Source of the DNA: Globodera rostochiensis
Lineage: Eukaryota; Nematoda; Chromadorea; Rhabditida; Heteroderidae
NCBI GenBank assembly: GCA_018350325.1
Contig: JAEVLN010000016.1
Span: forward strand, 2,159,682 to 2,223,681
DNA: 64,000 nt
Direction: 5' to 3'
Part shown: positions 12,161 to 23,762 of the stretch, in pieces
How positions within the stretch are numbered: the first letter of the stretch is position 1
Layout: every line of letters begins with the position of its first letter
Made by a program: the position numbers and the translations under genes
The notes under the pieces: generated by a model
The model's database searches: none
Seen by the model: the letters and a program-made list of their open reading frames with translations, nothing else
Told to the model about the DNA's origin: nothing

Positions 12161-15100
12161 TTAATTATGCTAGCTCTTTTTTATAATATAACTTTAATAA
12201 TTTCTTCGTCAATTTAACTTTTAATTAAATCATGATATTTTTTGTATGTTACTATGAGTGATAAGTATTAAACTTCAAAATGCGATTTACGACTTCAATT
12301 TTACATTTTTTGTGTGAATTCTATTATGGGCCTCCTTCGTAATTTTATTATTTCATCTTTTTTTTATGAAAATTTTCAACAAAAAAATTTTTGTTTTATA
12401 ATATTGTAAATATGACAATTTCCGTATCAGTAATCTTTTGCTTTTTTACGTAATAGTATTTATGCCAATCACAAAAAAACTATTTAAAAATTTTTAATTT
12501 TACTTTTACAAATCTAATTTTTCGATTAAATATGTAGGAAAAAATAAAATTTCTCAATTTTTTTTTAACGACAGTTTTTACTTTTTAGTAGTAGTTTGGT
12601 TTAGCAAAGTTGATAGGTGCTGCAAAATATGTTATGTTGAAAGTTTTTCTAGAATTTTCCATGGTTGCTCTTTGTCAAAGTCTGTTAAACACTTAAGTTA
12701 AATAAATCACAAACGGATACACATAAACAAAAATGATGGTGTAATTTTTGTGCAATTAAAATGTTTAGTTATTAAATATCATTTATTTTTTGTTTTCAGA
12801 AAGGTGGAATCCATTCAAAAGCTAATCGATATACTTGTGTATAATAATTATGCGAATCAGCTTTCAAAACTATAAAACAATAAAAATTATTTATATTCCA
12901 AAGATTTAATAATTAAAACATTTGTGGGCGTCGTTTGTCTATCCTTCTCCGTAACTTCTGCGAACAAACTTTGCAAATGCAATACAAAACCTAAATAAAT
13001 ATTATAATAAAGACAAATATTGGGGTTTAAAAGTGATGCCACATATATTTTAAATCATTAAAAATGAATATTTAAGACCCAAATAAACATATCATATTTA
13101 TTTTTCCATTTATTTAATGCTGATTTTCTAAATTTTAGCGTCAAATGTTTAATTCATGATGTTTTTTTAATCTTTTTAAAAATACGTATTTTTTGTTAGC
13201 ATTTAATCTCAAGAAGATGTGCCGAAATGTTGTTAGCGTGTGCGACGTGCACATACATATTTTTTTGGTTAGTTTTCTGCTTTTTTTGAAGTTGGTTGGA
13301 CCTACTTTTATTCTTGTTTTCAAAATATGATTCTATGCCTAAATTTATAACCTTTTTTTCTGCTAAACAAAATTTTTTTAGAAATGTTTGGATAACAAAG
13401 TTTTTCTATTCAGTAAAAATAAATAAACTTGTGCATTAACATTTATTCCTCAGAATCAGATAAATCATTGTCAACAAAATCGTTCGATTTAATGAAATGC
13501 ATTTCTCCCACAAAACATATTTCCAAGACAAAAGCCGAGCGCCATTCATGTCAAAAAAGTGAGTTTATTTAAAGTAAAAATTAATAATTATTTTTTTAAC
13601 ATTTATAACTTTTCGACATTGCTTTTTTTTTTTTTAAAAACATGATGAAATTTGTAGATTTCTGATGCAATGAAACATTAAAAAGATGAAAATTAACATT
13701 TTTGGAATATTGCAAGTACACTAATTAAAAACTAAAACAGAAAGTACTAAGACTCGCAGCGCATCTTATTAATTTAAATTGTATAAGAAATAATATAAAT
13801 TTATGAATACTTAAAGAGGCAATAATTTATTTATCTATGGTGAGCAGCTTTTAATAAGTACATGATTTATAAATAATACTGATTCATTTATAAATACAAA
13901 TAAACCCAAAATAGTAAAAGATTAGAGGAGAAGTCATTGGGATGGTATATAAATTTTAAAAAACCTAGCCCGATAAAGTTCCAATCTGCAAATTCCGAAA
14001 TAGTAAATGCATTTCTAATTAATTTTTTCAAACCAGATAGTTTTGCCTGCGAAGACTGAACCGTCTGACTAAAGTCAACCTCAACTCATCGTATTATCAA
14101 AGTATTTATTTTTGATTGAAATTACATTAAACAATTATTTATGAATATAAAAACGTCATTAAAATTTGATTAATTTGAAATTCAAATTTTAAACAATATC
14201 AATGAATTTAGTATTATTTTACTATTTACTTATAGAAATGTAATTTTTGTGCTAAATTTAGTAAGAATGAAAGTGCAAAAACAAATTAATAAAAAACTTT
14301 TTAATGAATAACATAAAAATCCAACGACGACTTGGTTCGAACTCGGCAGCCTAATTACGCACGTAAATTTATAAAAGAAAAGACATTGAATTTATGACAA
14401 AGTATAATTTACTCGACGCGCCAATATTTTACGGCAAAATATAATGTTAAATTTTAAAATGACAAAATACTTTCTTTCCTTTAAAACATTTTTAAAGCAA
14501 AATATCATTTCAAAATAATAATCACTGATTTGATTTTAAGTAATTAATAATTTTTTCTGTATTTTGTAAATTGCCCATCTGCCTTTATTGTTGCTGGCCT
14601 CTTGTTGGATCCACCGTCTGTGACAATTATTGCATCGATCGAGTTGAGAAAATGTTTAAAATATTAATTATTTGAATTGGTAAAATATAAAACCTTAAAA
14701 GAACCTTTAAATATATAAAAATTGAGACGAGTTAATTGTTTTAATTTGTATTTTTGCCGATTAATTATAAAAGTTGTGTATTCCTCTTGTAAACATGTTA
14801 TAAAAATTGACCATTTCTGGTTATTTTTGACATTTACAAATTTAATAATTAATTTAAATTATAATCTTAAGAATATTGAAAAATATGTTATATTTTAATA
14901 CACCACAACAAATTTCCTTTTTGGTGCCAGCTTGTTGTAATTCGTAATCGCCCAATATGATTTTGAATTTTTGTATTAGGATATGTTTATTGCTAAAATA
15001 ACAACATAAATCGTCTATGATACAATTTATTATTTAATAATATTTTCTATAATTTCGTTTTTTAATCACATGACTATATAATAGTAATAATTTTACACTG

Positions 15101-15915
15101 CGACAAACTTTTACTAAAATCGGCAATTGTTTATTTTCTCTTATCAATTATTTTCACCATATTATAAACTTAAATGTAATACTTTTTTTATTTTTTAAAA
15201 GTATTAAGTTTATTTATTATAGGATATCAGAGGCGTAATAACGGCTTATTCTGATAGTAGTAAAAAGCTAAATTAAAACTTTGAAAAAAGGATTCTTATT
15301 TTTACGGCATTGAAACACATTATTTACCACTTCACATTTTGCATTAAAAAATATATATATAAAGAGATGCGATGATTTTTCTGAGCAATCTTCTAAAGAA
15401 TTTAAAAAATAAAATAATTAAACGCATCGTGTAATAGTTTGATATTTTTTTAAAAATCTTTTGGATGGTTGCATTATAAAATTAACTTGTTCTTATTAAT
15501 GTAAACTTAATATGTCAATATTTTCAGTTATTAGATATCTTAAAATAAAAAGAAAAACCATATGAATAAGCACAAAAGATTAATTTGGTCAAAAATCATT
15601 AACAAAAATTAAAGATAATATAACAATTCTTGCTTAACAAACACAAACACAAAAATTAAGACGCATTAAAAATAAAAAATGCTTAGAAAGTTAAACTCAA
15701 AAAACGCATTTTTAATTATATTGATTTTGCGTCCCCCAAATTTAATTGCATTAAATCAAAAACCAGTACGCCGGAAGATCGGTAAGTAAACGCCCCAAAA
15801 TAACCAAAAAAACACAGAAATAAATCATTCGGTTATAATCATATCTCCGCCAACATTTGATTCGTTCATCTTTGGGCATAATATTCCTTCACATTTTCAA
15901 GCATTTTTCCAAACG
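12161..15915. other. AT-rich stretch, low-confidence frames only
   Basis: At 13141-13323 (minus) a 60-codon basic frame from TTG is mildly coding-like (TRIKVGPTNFKKSRKLTKK). Patches at 14040-14095, 14320-14370 (containing GGTTCGAACTC, a B-box-like string with no accompanying A-box) and 14580-14640 are GC-richer but have stops. Nothing else seen. Confidence 0.35.
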
Positions 15916-16401
15916 TTATTGCCAAAGTTCCTTGGTTTGTTCCCACAAATCATGTCCAAAATATTTAATTTCATTGTTCTGAATTTTTGAAGATAATTCA
16001 ATCAGTTGTTCCTGAATTTCGATGTTTTTGATTTTGGATTTTAGCATTTCAACTTTTTCGCCATGTTGTTTAATTGTGAAGATTATTGCAAAGGCTTTTT
16101 GGTACTTTTCTTCAGCAATGTTTTTGGGATTGTTTTCCAAAAATTCAATATCTTTTCCCAATTGTTCCGTATTGATCTCTTTTTTTGCCTTCTCCAAATT
16201 AGCCTCTTCTTTTGGAATTGCCACTTCCACCAGTGTTTTTATTTGATCAAACAATGATACCAAATTAAAAGGCTGAAAGTGATCTTTGCCTATCAATGCC
16301 TCAATTATGCTTATTTTTTCGCGATTTGTTTCCTCCGATGTAAAATGACTCAAATTATAATTCTCTTTTAAATATGACTCTTGACTCTCTCTTTTTAGCA
16401 C
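15916..16401 (-). CDS. Open frame for a helical charged protein, likely exon
   Basis: The longest convincing frame in the left half: 161 residues, rich in Glu, Lys, Ile and Leu, predicted by eye to be mostly helix and coiled coil (residues about 60-150, e.g. KAKKEINTEQLGKDIEFLEN). It ends in TAA. It has no ATG: the listed first codon is GTG, and residues 2-6 (LKRES) are encoded by the last unit of the adjoining minisatellite. So it may be an exon whose acceptor lies in the repeat unit (for example after GAAGAAATAG), or a coding segment the array has invaded. No family recognised; no partner exon found on the left. The fusion to the repeat is a direct observation. Confidence 0.45.
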   Translation of the reverse strand: MLKRESQESYLKENYNLSHFTSEETNREKISIIEALIGKDHFQPFNLVSLFDQIKTLVEVAIPKEEANLEKAKKEINTEQLGKDIEFLENNPKNIAEEKYQKAFAIIFTIKQHGEKVEMLKSKIKNIEIQEQLIELSSKIQNNEIKYFGHDLWEQTKELWQ

Positions 16402-18084
16402 ACTATTTCTTCAAAAAATAAAATGTTCAAAAAAGTAACTAAAAAATTATTAGATGGGGTGCGTTGATGACCAAATTACTCTAACCGTCTGACTCTCTCT
16501 TTTTAGCACACTATTTCTTCAAAAAATAAAATGTTCAAAAAAAAAACTAAAAAATTATTAGATGGGGTGCGTTGATGACCAAATTCTCTAACCGTCTGAC
16601 TCTCTCTTTTTAGCACACTATTTCTTCAAAAAATAAAATGTTCAAAAAAATAACTAAAAAATTATTAGATGGGGTGCGTTGATGACCAAATTACTCTAAC
16701 CGTCTGACTTTCTCTTTTAAGCACACTATTTCTTCAAAAAATAAAATGTTCAAAAAAGTAACTAAAAAATTATTAGATGGGGTGCGTTGATGACCAAATT
16801 ACGCTAACCGTCTGACTCTCTCATTTTAGCACACTATTTCTTCAAAAAATAAAATGTTCAAAAATTAACTAAAAAATTATTAGATGGGGTGCGTTGATGA
16901 CCAAATTACTCTAACCGTCTGGCTCTCTCTTTTAGCACACTATTTCTTAAAAAAATAAAATGTTCAAAAAAGTAACTAAAAAATTATTAGATGGGGTGCG
17001 TTGATGACCAAATTACTCTAACCGTCTGACTCTCTCTTTTAGCACACTATTTCTTCAAAAAAAAATGTTCAAAAAAGTAACTAAAAAATTATTAGATGGG
17101 GTGCGTTGATGACTAAATTACTCTAACCGTCTGACTCTCTCTTTTTAGCACACTATTTCTTCAAAAAATAAAATGTTCAAAAAAATAACTAAAAAATTAT
17201 TAGATGGGGTGCGTTGATGACCAAATTACTCTAACCGTCTGACTTTCTCTTTTAAGCACACTATTTCTTCAAAAAATAAAATGTTCAAAAAAGTAACTAA
17301 AAAATTATTAGATGGGGTGCGCTGATGACCAAATTACTCTAACCGTCTGGCTCTCTCTTTTCAGCACACTATTTCTTAAAAAAATAAAATGTTCAAAAAA
17401 GTAACTAAAAAATTATTAGATGGGGTGCGTTGATGACCAAATTACTCTAACCGTCTGACTCTCTCTTTTAGCACACTATTTCTTCAAAAAATAAAATGTT
17501 CAAAAAAGTAACTAAAAAATTATTAGATGGGGTGCGTTGATGACCAAATTACTCTAACCGTCTGACTCTCTCTTTTTAGCACACTATTTCTTCAAAAAAT
17601 AAAATGTTCAAAAAAATAACTAAAAAATTATTAGATGGGGTGCGTTGATGACCAAATTACTCTAACCGTCTGACTCTCTCTTTTTAGTATACTATTTCTT
17701 AAAAAAAATTAAATTTTCAAAAAATTAACTAAAAAATTATTGGATGGCGTGCGTTGATGACCAAATTACTCTAACCGTCTGACTTTCTCTTTTAAGCACA
17801 CTATTTCTTCAAAAAATAAAATGTTCAAAAAAGTAACTAAAAAATTATTAGATGGGGTGCGTCATGTCCAAATTACTCTAACCGTCTGACTCTCTCTTTT
17901 TAGCACACTATTTCTTCAAAAAAAAATCAAAAAAGTAACTAAAAAATTATTAAATGGGGTGCGTTGATGACCAAATTACTCTAACCATCTGACTCTCTCT
18001 TTTTAGCACACTATTTCTTCAAAAATTAAATGTTCAAAAAAGTAACTAAAAAATTATTAGATGGGGTGCGTTGATGACCAAATT
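16383..18084 (+). repeat. Minisatellite array A, ~108-bp units, ~16 copies
   Basis: Head-to-tail units of 105-109 bp. Each unit has GACTCTCTCTTTTTAGCACA, then ATTTCTTCAAAAAATAAAAT, an A-rich middle, ATTATTAGATGGGGTGCGTT, GATGACCAAATTACTCTAAC and CGTCT. Units begin at 16383, 16491, 16598, 16706 and so on. Variants recur in order: a GACTTTCTCTTTTAAG type, a GGCTCTCTC...CTTAAAAA type and an A-rich ATAAC type reappear every four to five units, indicating a higher-order repeat. One unit near 17690-17760 is more diverged. The array abuts an open frame on each side. The same family lies inverted at 54037-55004. Confidence 0.95.
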
Positions 18085-18303
18085 TTCCCAAACTCCAAAC
18101 GGCGGGAAAAAATTACAAGGCACAGGCCTTTAATCATTTACAAAAAGGACTTGAAAAAACAAAATAAATTACATTCAAACAAGATTCAAAAACAATTGAA
18201 ATTTAATTCTAGACCAATATTGAAAACTGAACAAATGTTGTGGGAAAGGCCTGAGAAATTCTCAAAAACTCGCTACAAAAAAAAATTAATTTGTGTTTAT
18301 TAG
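18061..18303 (+). other. 80-codon basic open frame starting in the last repeat unit
   Basis: ATG at 18061 lies inside the final minisatellite unit (MGCVDDQI comes from the repeat). The remaining residues are strongly basic (Lys/Arg/Gln rich, e.g. IIYKKDLKKQNKLHSNK) and come from unique sequence, ending at TAG. It mirrors the frame on the left of the array, which reads away in the other direction. Low-complexity composition makes real coding doubtful. Confidence 0.22.
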
Positions 18304-18337
18304 AACTGAACTATTCACCATTACGGCAATTGGGACG

Positions 18338-18370
18338 CTTTGCCGAACACTTTGCCGAACACTTTGCCGA
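18338..18370 (+). repeat. 12-bp tandem repeat, ~2.8 copies
   Basis: CTTTGCCGAACA is repeated twice perfectly, followed by a partial third copy. In one plus frame it reads FAEHFAEHFAD within an open stretch from 18291 to 18509. That stretch starts at TTG and becomes low complexity. Whether it is coding is open. Confidence 0.85.
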
Positions 18371-20418
18371 TTGTAGAAAAATGACAATAAAAATGGCCAC
18401 GCAAAATTTGACACATTATAATTATACAATTTCTAAATCTAAAAAAATCAGTCTTTTAAGTATAAAAGCGTTTTACTATTTTTTTCAAAAATTTGTTACC
18501 AAGTTATAAACCGTATACCAATAAATCCTAAAATTTAATAGGCAAATTTTTTAAGGAAGATATATAATAATTTATAATTTATAGATAATAACTTTACATA
18601 AATAAAACAGCTAAAAATTTTTTTAACAAAATCAAGATATAACACATAAATAAATCAATACATTAAAAGATAATTAAACCCTAGACCAAATGGGACACGA
18701 AGCAAACAAGTTAACCTATATTCACTGGACGTTACCCTAAATTTCCTGGCAATAACAAGAAATTGAATGGTATTCGATTTTTTAAAAAATAAAAACAAAT
18801 TTTTATTTTTTTTACGGAAATATGATAAATGGTATATTCGAACTAAATATTTCAAATGATATGATGACTAAGGAGGTGGCGGCAAAAACTCAAGTCGAGC
18901 CCAATTATGACTTCCAATTCTAATTTTAAAAAAAATAATCATGACTAAATTATAGTTTTAACAATACAAAAAATTTATATATTCAAAAACATTAAAAAAA
19001 ATTGCAGATGTCTATTGTAATAAAATTTTTTATAGAGTAAGTTTAATAAAATTTTAAATGAAAATGATAAATTCACATACCCTATGATTGATTGTTAGTC
19101 AGGACCATGGACCATTTAGACGTCAAAAGACGTTGAACAAATCGACATGAGCCACACTACAACAGGTTCGGCATGAAAAACTCCCGATACTACTGATTAA
19201 AGCCTTTGGTTTGATAAAAAATTAAAATTTAAATTTAAAAAAAAACTCATATATAGAAAATGAGATTAAGAACAAAGATTTTAATTTATTTTTAAAATGT
19301 TTGAAATTTAATAAAATCAAATTTATAAGTATAAAAATTAGATTAAAGAAACTTAAATTTTAAAATTCTTGCGTTGGTAAATTAAAAAAAATTTTTTTTT
19401 GCAAACAAAGCATTAAACAAACAAAATTAACAATGTATGTTACAAAAACTTTTCTATTTTGAGATTTGACTGTCATTGACGCTGAGAACAATTATAAATA
19501 AAGCTATTGATAATTCCAATTTCACCCCAGCCTCCTCATGGCCGCCACTGCAAGGGGCTGAGCGACATAATAATGAACTCTTTATATAAATAACACATTT
19601 TAATGTGCAACAAACATAAACAAAAGATTGAAATGCGGTAAAAAATATTTCAATGCGGAAATAATATTAATATCATATAATAAATAAACTAAAATTAAAA
19701 TAATTTCGGAAAATGACCAGGAACGAATCGAATAGTTTGTGCCAGCTATTTCAGGTATTTTATAAAAATAAATGAAACCATAATATAAAAAAAATCGAAG
19801 ACCAATATAAGATTTCATAAAAATATTTTTTAAAGACTTAATTTGTTGAAAGTATTTTATTTTTATTAAAGCTTAAAATAAAGGACGAATTGATATCAAA
19901 ATTATATTAAATCAAACAAAAACATGGTTAAATCAAACAAAAACTTGGTTAAATCTTTAAATCTTCAAAAATGTAAAATACTTTGAATCCATTTATTGCA
20001 ATCGTTGCTCATATTCACTAATAAAGAATCAAATTAAACATAAAGTCTCCACTTTAAAATATAACTTAACATCGCACGTATTGATTCATTTCAAAAGTTA
20101 TAATATAAATAATATTTGTTATTGTTTTGACTTATAGCAATTTTATGATAATTATTAATATTCTTTTTGGTTAAAAAAACCCTCAGCAACAAAAAGTTAA
20201 GGCAAACTTTAGACGGCAGGTGTGCCTGGTAATTCTTTTGCAAAAAAAGCCATAAAAACAACCACTAATGAATACTAGTTCTAAAAAGCTTGTGTGTAAA
20301 TATATTATAAAAAGAACGTTAAAACATTAAAATAAAAAACAAATGTTTATTTATTTTCTGAACAAATGTATCCAGCAAAAGTAAAATATTAAGAATTAAT
20401 ACTTAGACGAGATGTAAT
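18371..20418. other. AT-rich stretch with weak frames
   Basis: Minus-strand frames at 18655-18855 (66 codons; FLVIARKFRVTSSEYRLTC) and 19600-19818 (72 codons from ATG, hydrophobic, with IPEIAGTNYSIRSWSFSEI) look partly coding-like. Plus islets near 19105-19200 have internal TGA codons. A 22-bp unit is repeated twice near 19915-19956. No function assigned. Confidence 0.35.
19600..19818 (-). other. Small hydrophobic open frame, 72 codons
   Basis: Starts with ATG and ends in stop. An aromatic-rich N-terminal stretch and two likely membrane-spanning segments (about residues 5-20 and 38-52) flank a polar middle. No splice partners seen. Could be a small membrane protein, an exon or chance in A/T-rich sequence, which favours Phe, Ile, Leu and Tyr codons. 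Confidence 0.22.
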
Positions 20419-20883
20419 CTAATCACATATGATCTTCAACAACAATTACACAATAAGTGGGATTTAAAAAAGCATTTTTTATTTCTTAAATTTGGTAAAT
20501 TAAAAACAAAACTATTTAGATAAAACAAATTTCTTCCTACTTAGTTCATTAAACTTCATCAATTCAAAAGAAATACCAAAACAATAATAATTATAATCAC
20601 GAAATAAATTGATAGCATTAACAAAAATAAACCAAAATTAATTTTAAAAACAAGTGCCAATGACCTGTTTCCTTTATTTATCTTATCGATAGAAAAAGAT
20701 AGTTATTATTGTTTTGGTATTTATTTTGAATTGATGAAATTTTAATGAACTATAAGTAGGAAGACATTTGTTTTATCTAAATTGTTTAGTTTTTAATTTA
20801 CAAAATTTAAGACTTTAAATTTAAAAATCCTTTTTTAAATCCTACTTATTGTGTAATTGTTGTTGAAGATCATATGCGATTAG
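20419..20883. mobile_element. Long inverted-repeat MITE, 465 bp
   Basis: The left arm (20419-20593) and right arm (20702-20883) are reverse complements with roughly nine in ten bases matching. The outer ends are CTAATCACATATGATCTTCA on the left and its near-exact complement on the right. The spacer is about 108 bp of A/T-rich DNA with no coding capacity. This is the structure of a miniature inverted-repeat transposable element. The immediate flanks (GATGTAAT and GTCAGCCA) do not form a target duplication, so the superfamily is undetermined. A transcript would fold into a long hairpin. Confidence 0.85.
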
Positions 20884-22005
20884 GTCAGCCATTTTTGCAA
20901 TGCCTTTTAAGTCAACCAATCTTGATAGTGTTTTTAAAATTAAATGTTTACCTACCTTTGAAATTAAGAAACTGATTATTTTTTCGATTTTTTTTGTGAA
21001 TTTTTTTTAATTTTCACTTGATCGCATCACTCCAAAACTGACCCCGCTGTTGGTCAACAAACAATTTTTGTTTGAATGGCCACACAAATATGAATTTCTG
21101 GATTTCAAATTATCCTTATATAATTAAATATATATTTATTTTTTGTGATTTGAATTTAAAACGATTAATGCTTACAAATTGATAAATTTGGTCCCTAATG
21201 ATGAGTCTCGTTTTTATGTTTAAATTGTTATTAAATATTAAGCTCATGAATTTTAAAACATCATTTTTTTCATTTTTGCATTTTTTATGATGAAAATCTC
21301 TAACCAAGTTTATAATTGAATTACTGTAAGCGTAAAATGAGCTTTTACTTTATATTTTATTTAACCAAGATATTTACCCTTTCCCTAAGTGCTGATAAAA
21401 TTGAAACAATATATATAAAATAAAAAATTGGTCTTTGTATAAATTGTTTATGCATTTTTAAAAATATTTATTTAATTCTATTTGTTGATAAATGAATATG
21501 AAGTTATTTTAATTCAATTATTATTTTGGTATAAACCATAAAAACACGGATTTTCTGATGAATTGTAGTTAAGGGGGTTGAAGTTCATAAGAAGGAACGT
21601 CGTGCACGTCTATTCATTTTCAACCTTTTTTCACTCACAAATTAGAGAAAAAGAGATGAAATCAAAGTTGGTAAAAAATTTGCTTGTCAACTTTCAATTT
21701 ATAATTTTTAATGCAATTTTAATTGTGCACAAAAAATAAACATTGTTATTAATGTTATAATATTATTAAAAATTAATTAAAAATAACTTAAATTAAATTA
21801 GATATTCTATTTTAAAAACAATGTTTTGATTTATTGATATATGCAGCATTCTATAAATAATTTAAATACCCAAAATCTTAAGCTAATTTAGAAAAATAAA
21901 TTAAAACTGATAATATACCCAAATACAAGTTGAAACAAAAATACATCTAATAAAAAAAAGTTATAATAATAAACAATAAAATAGCAATTAATACAATAAT
22001 ACAGT
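20884..22005. other. AT-rich stretch, no gene seen
   Basis: A minus-strand 63-codon frame at 21116-21307 is low complexity. A GC-richer patch near 21030-21060 has stops. Nothing supported. Confidence 0.4.
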
Positions 22006-22106
22006 ACTGAAATTCGGTGGCCGTTCACAACAAGTTATAGCTTTGATCAGTAGATGGTAATTTCAAGCCGGATGGCTGGGGCTACCTGCGCAAAGAATGG
22101 CTGTGA
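22006..22106 (+). pseudogene. Coding fragment with a frame break
   Basis: Codons from 22006 read TEIRWPFTTSYSFDQ and reach TAG at 22051. One frame over, from 22053, the sequence reads DGNFKPDGWGYLRKEWL and ends in TGA at 22104-22106. The two halves look like one protein C-terminus split by a 1-base change, since both lie in one compact GC-rich block. The composition (Trp, Gly, Pro, charged residues) is unlike A/T-driven noise. Family not recognised. An intron boundary at the break is an alternative, but no matching donor was seen. Confidence 0.35.
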
Positions 22107-23480
22107 GACAATTACTTACATATACCCAAAATAAGAATGAATAACATTATTATTTATATTAAAACAAAGCATGATAAATTAAATTTTTGAAAATAAAAAA
22201 AATTTAAAGTGGATGATGCGGTATTGAATTTGGAATTCCTCCTTGACACGATGTTTTTTAGCCTTGGCAAATTGTCAACAGCATCATAAAAAAGTTTAAA
22301 TATTTAATTGATTTAATAAAATAATAAATCAAACGCTATGGGCCAAGAAATAAAAGAAAGAAAAGCCAAAAATCATTTAGAATTTGTGACACTAAAAGGC
22401 TCTACGTTAAAGAAATGCCAAATATTGCAGCGACATGGCAGCGGCTCAATTCGCGGCACTAGCTAAGCACAAATTCGTGAGTAATAAATAGTGCGTGGAT
22501 TAACAAAAATGTATTTGTGCAATGTTTAAGTTTATGAAAAAATGCCTTAATCATTTTTAACAATGACAAATAAATTCAAACTAATGCGGTAAAGCTTAAA
22601 TATAATGTTTACAATTCAAAATTCAAAAAAGGCACTATTCAAATTATTACTAAAATTGTTCCATCATTGCTTCTAATTTCAATTCATAGGAAACAATCAA
22701 ATATTTAAATTATATGACATCTTGACAATTTCAAAACTAAATGATACAAAGCTGAACAACTTAATTTGATAGATTGATCATAAATTATAATATCAGATAT
22801 TAAAATTGATTTATTTTTCTAAAATATATCAATTTTCTTAAACATCATTTAGTTTAAACCCTATAAATAAATGAGCTTTGAAACTCCAAATATAATTAAT
22901 TTAAAATTTTGGTTCAAAAGCTAATGAATAGGAAATATACATTCGCAAACGTAACAATAACGCTAAATAAATTAAATAGAGAAGCAAACAACAACACAGA
23001 TTTAATCAATTAATGCTAACGTCGTTTTACTGACATAATAAATAAAATCATTATATTTTGCAAATTTATAATGCATCCTATCCATTCTGTATAATTACAA
23101 ATGCGCGGTGGACCTGCGCGCATCTTCCGTTGCTTAGAACCCTCGACCGTCAGGAATGCCTTCAGAAGATACGGCACAGGATCCGGATGGAGGTAGATTG
23201 AGTAGTGTAAACAATGGTCTTATTTAATTATTAAACAAAAATTTAAATTTAAAAAAATAATGTGGTATAAGAGTATTGACATTAAAAATACTAAACTTAT
23301 CTAATACTGATTTTAAAAACTTTTAAAATTGTATCATAATTTTGAAATATAATCACTAAGAATCAAAAAAATAAGGCTGTTTAAACAGAATGTGAATCAG
23401 ATTGGCGCCGAAAATTAATAATTTAATTTAAAAATAAATTCTAATACAAAAGTTGTAAATAAAAGTCATTTCTACATCTT
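22107..23480. other. AT-rich stretch, small islets only
   Basis: GC-richer patches near 22220-22270, 22430-22480 and 23100-23195 show stops in most frames. No gene supported. Confidence 0.4.
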
Positions 23481-23762
23481 ATGATATTATATGCTTCTTC
23501 AATCATAATTTGCACAACCCTTGTCGAGCGCGATAGTGGAATTTTTAAAGCTAAATACTTTCCAAATTTGTTTGATAAATTAAAAAAATTAGTTCAAAGA
23601 AAGGATATTGACTTGTGGAAAATATACAGAATAGATTTGGAAGTCGAGCCGGTGGATGTAAAATATTGCAGAAAAAACGAGGATCGTATGAGTAAAACTT
23701 TAATTGTCAATACAAAATGTTCTCCATTAAAAAATTGGGAAGCCCAATGTGCGCTATTGTAA
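23481..23762 (+). CDS. 93-residue open frame, hypothetical
   Basis: ATG-started and ending in TAA. Residues 1-20 are hydrophobic and signal-like. The rest is well mixed and charged (e.g. LFDKLKKLVQRKDIDLWKIY and VKYCRKNEDRMSKTL) with three cysteines, which is better than expected for chance in this base composition. The opposite strand is also open over 23594-23812, but its product is poorer. No domain recognised. No acceptor is needed because the ATG is internal to the frame; it could still be one exon of a longer gene. No neighbours to suggest a role. Confidence 0.42.
   Translation: MILYASSIIICTTLVERDSGIFKAKYFPNLFDKLKKLVQRKDIDLWKIYRIDLEVEPVDVKYCRKNEDRMSKTLIVNTKCSPLKNWEAQCALL

Noticed and set aside
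14320..14370. GGTTCGAACTC as a tRNA B-box
   Set aside because: No A-box at tRNA distance upstream on that strand and no cloverleaf.
16383..18084. Array resembling a CRISPR at first sight
   Set aside because: Whole 108-bp units repeat with no distinct spacers, there are no cas genes, and the DNA is eukaryotic; it is a minisatellite.
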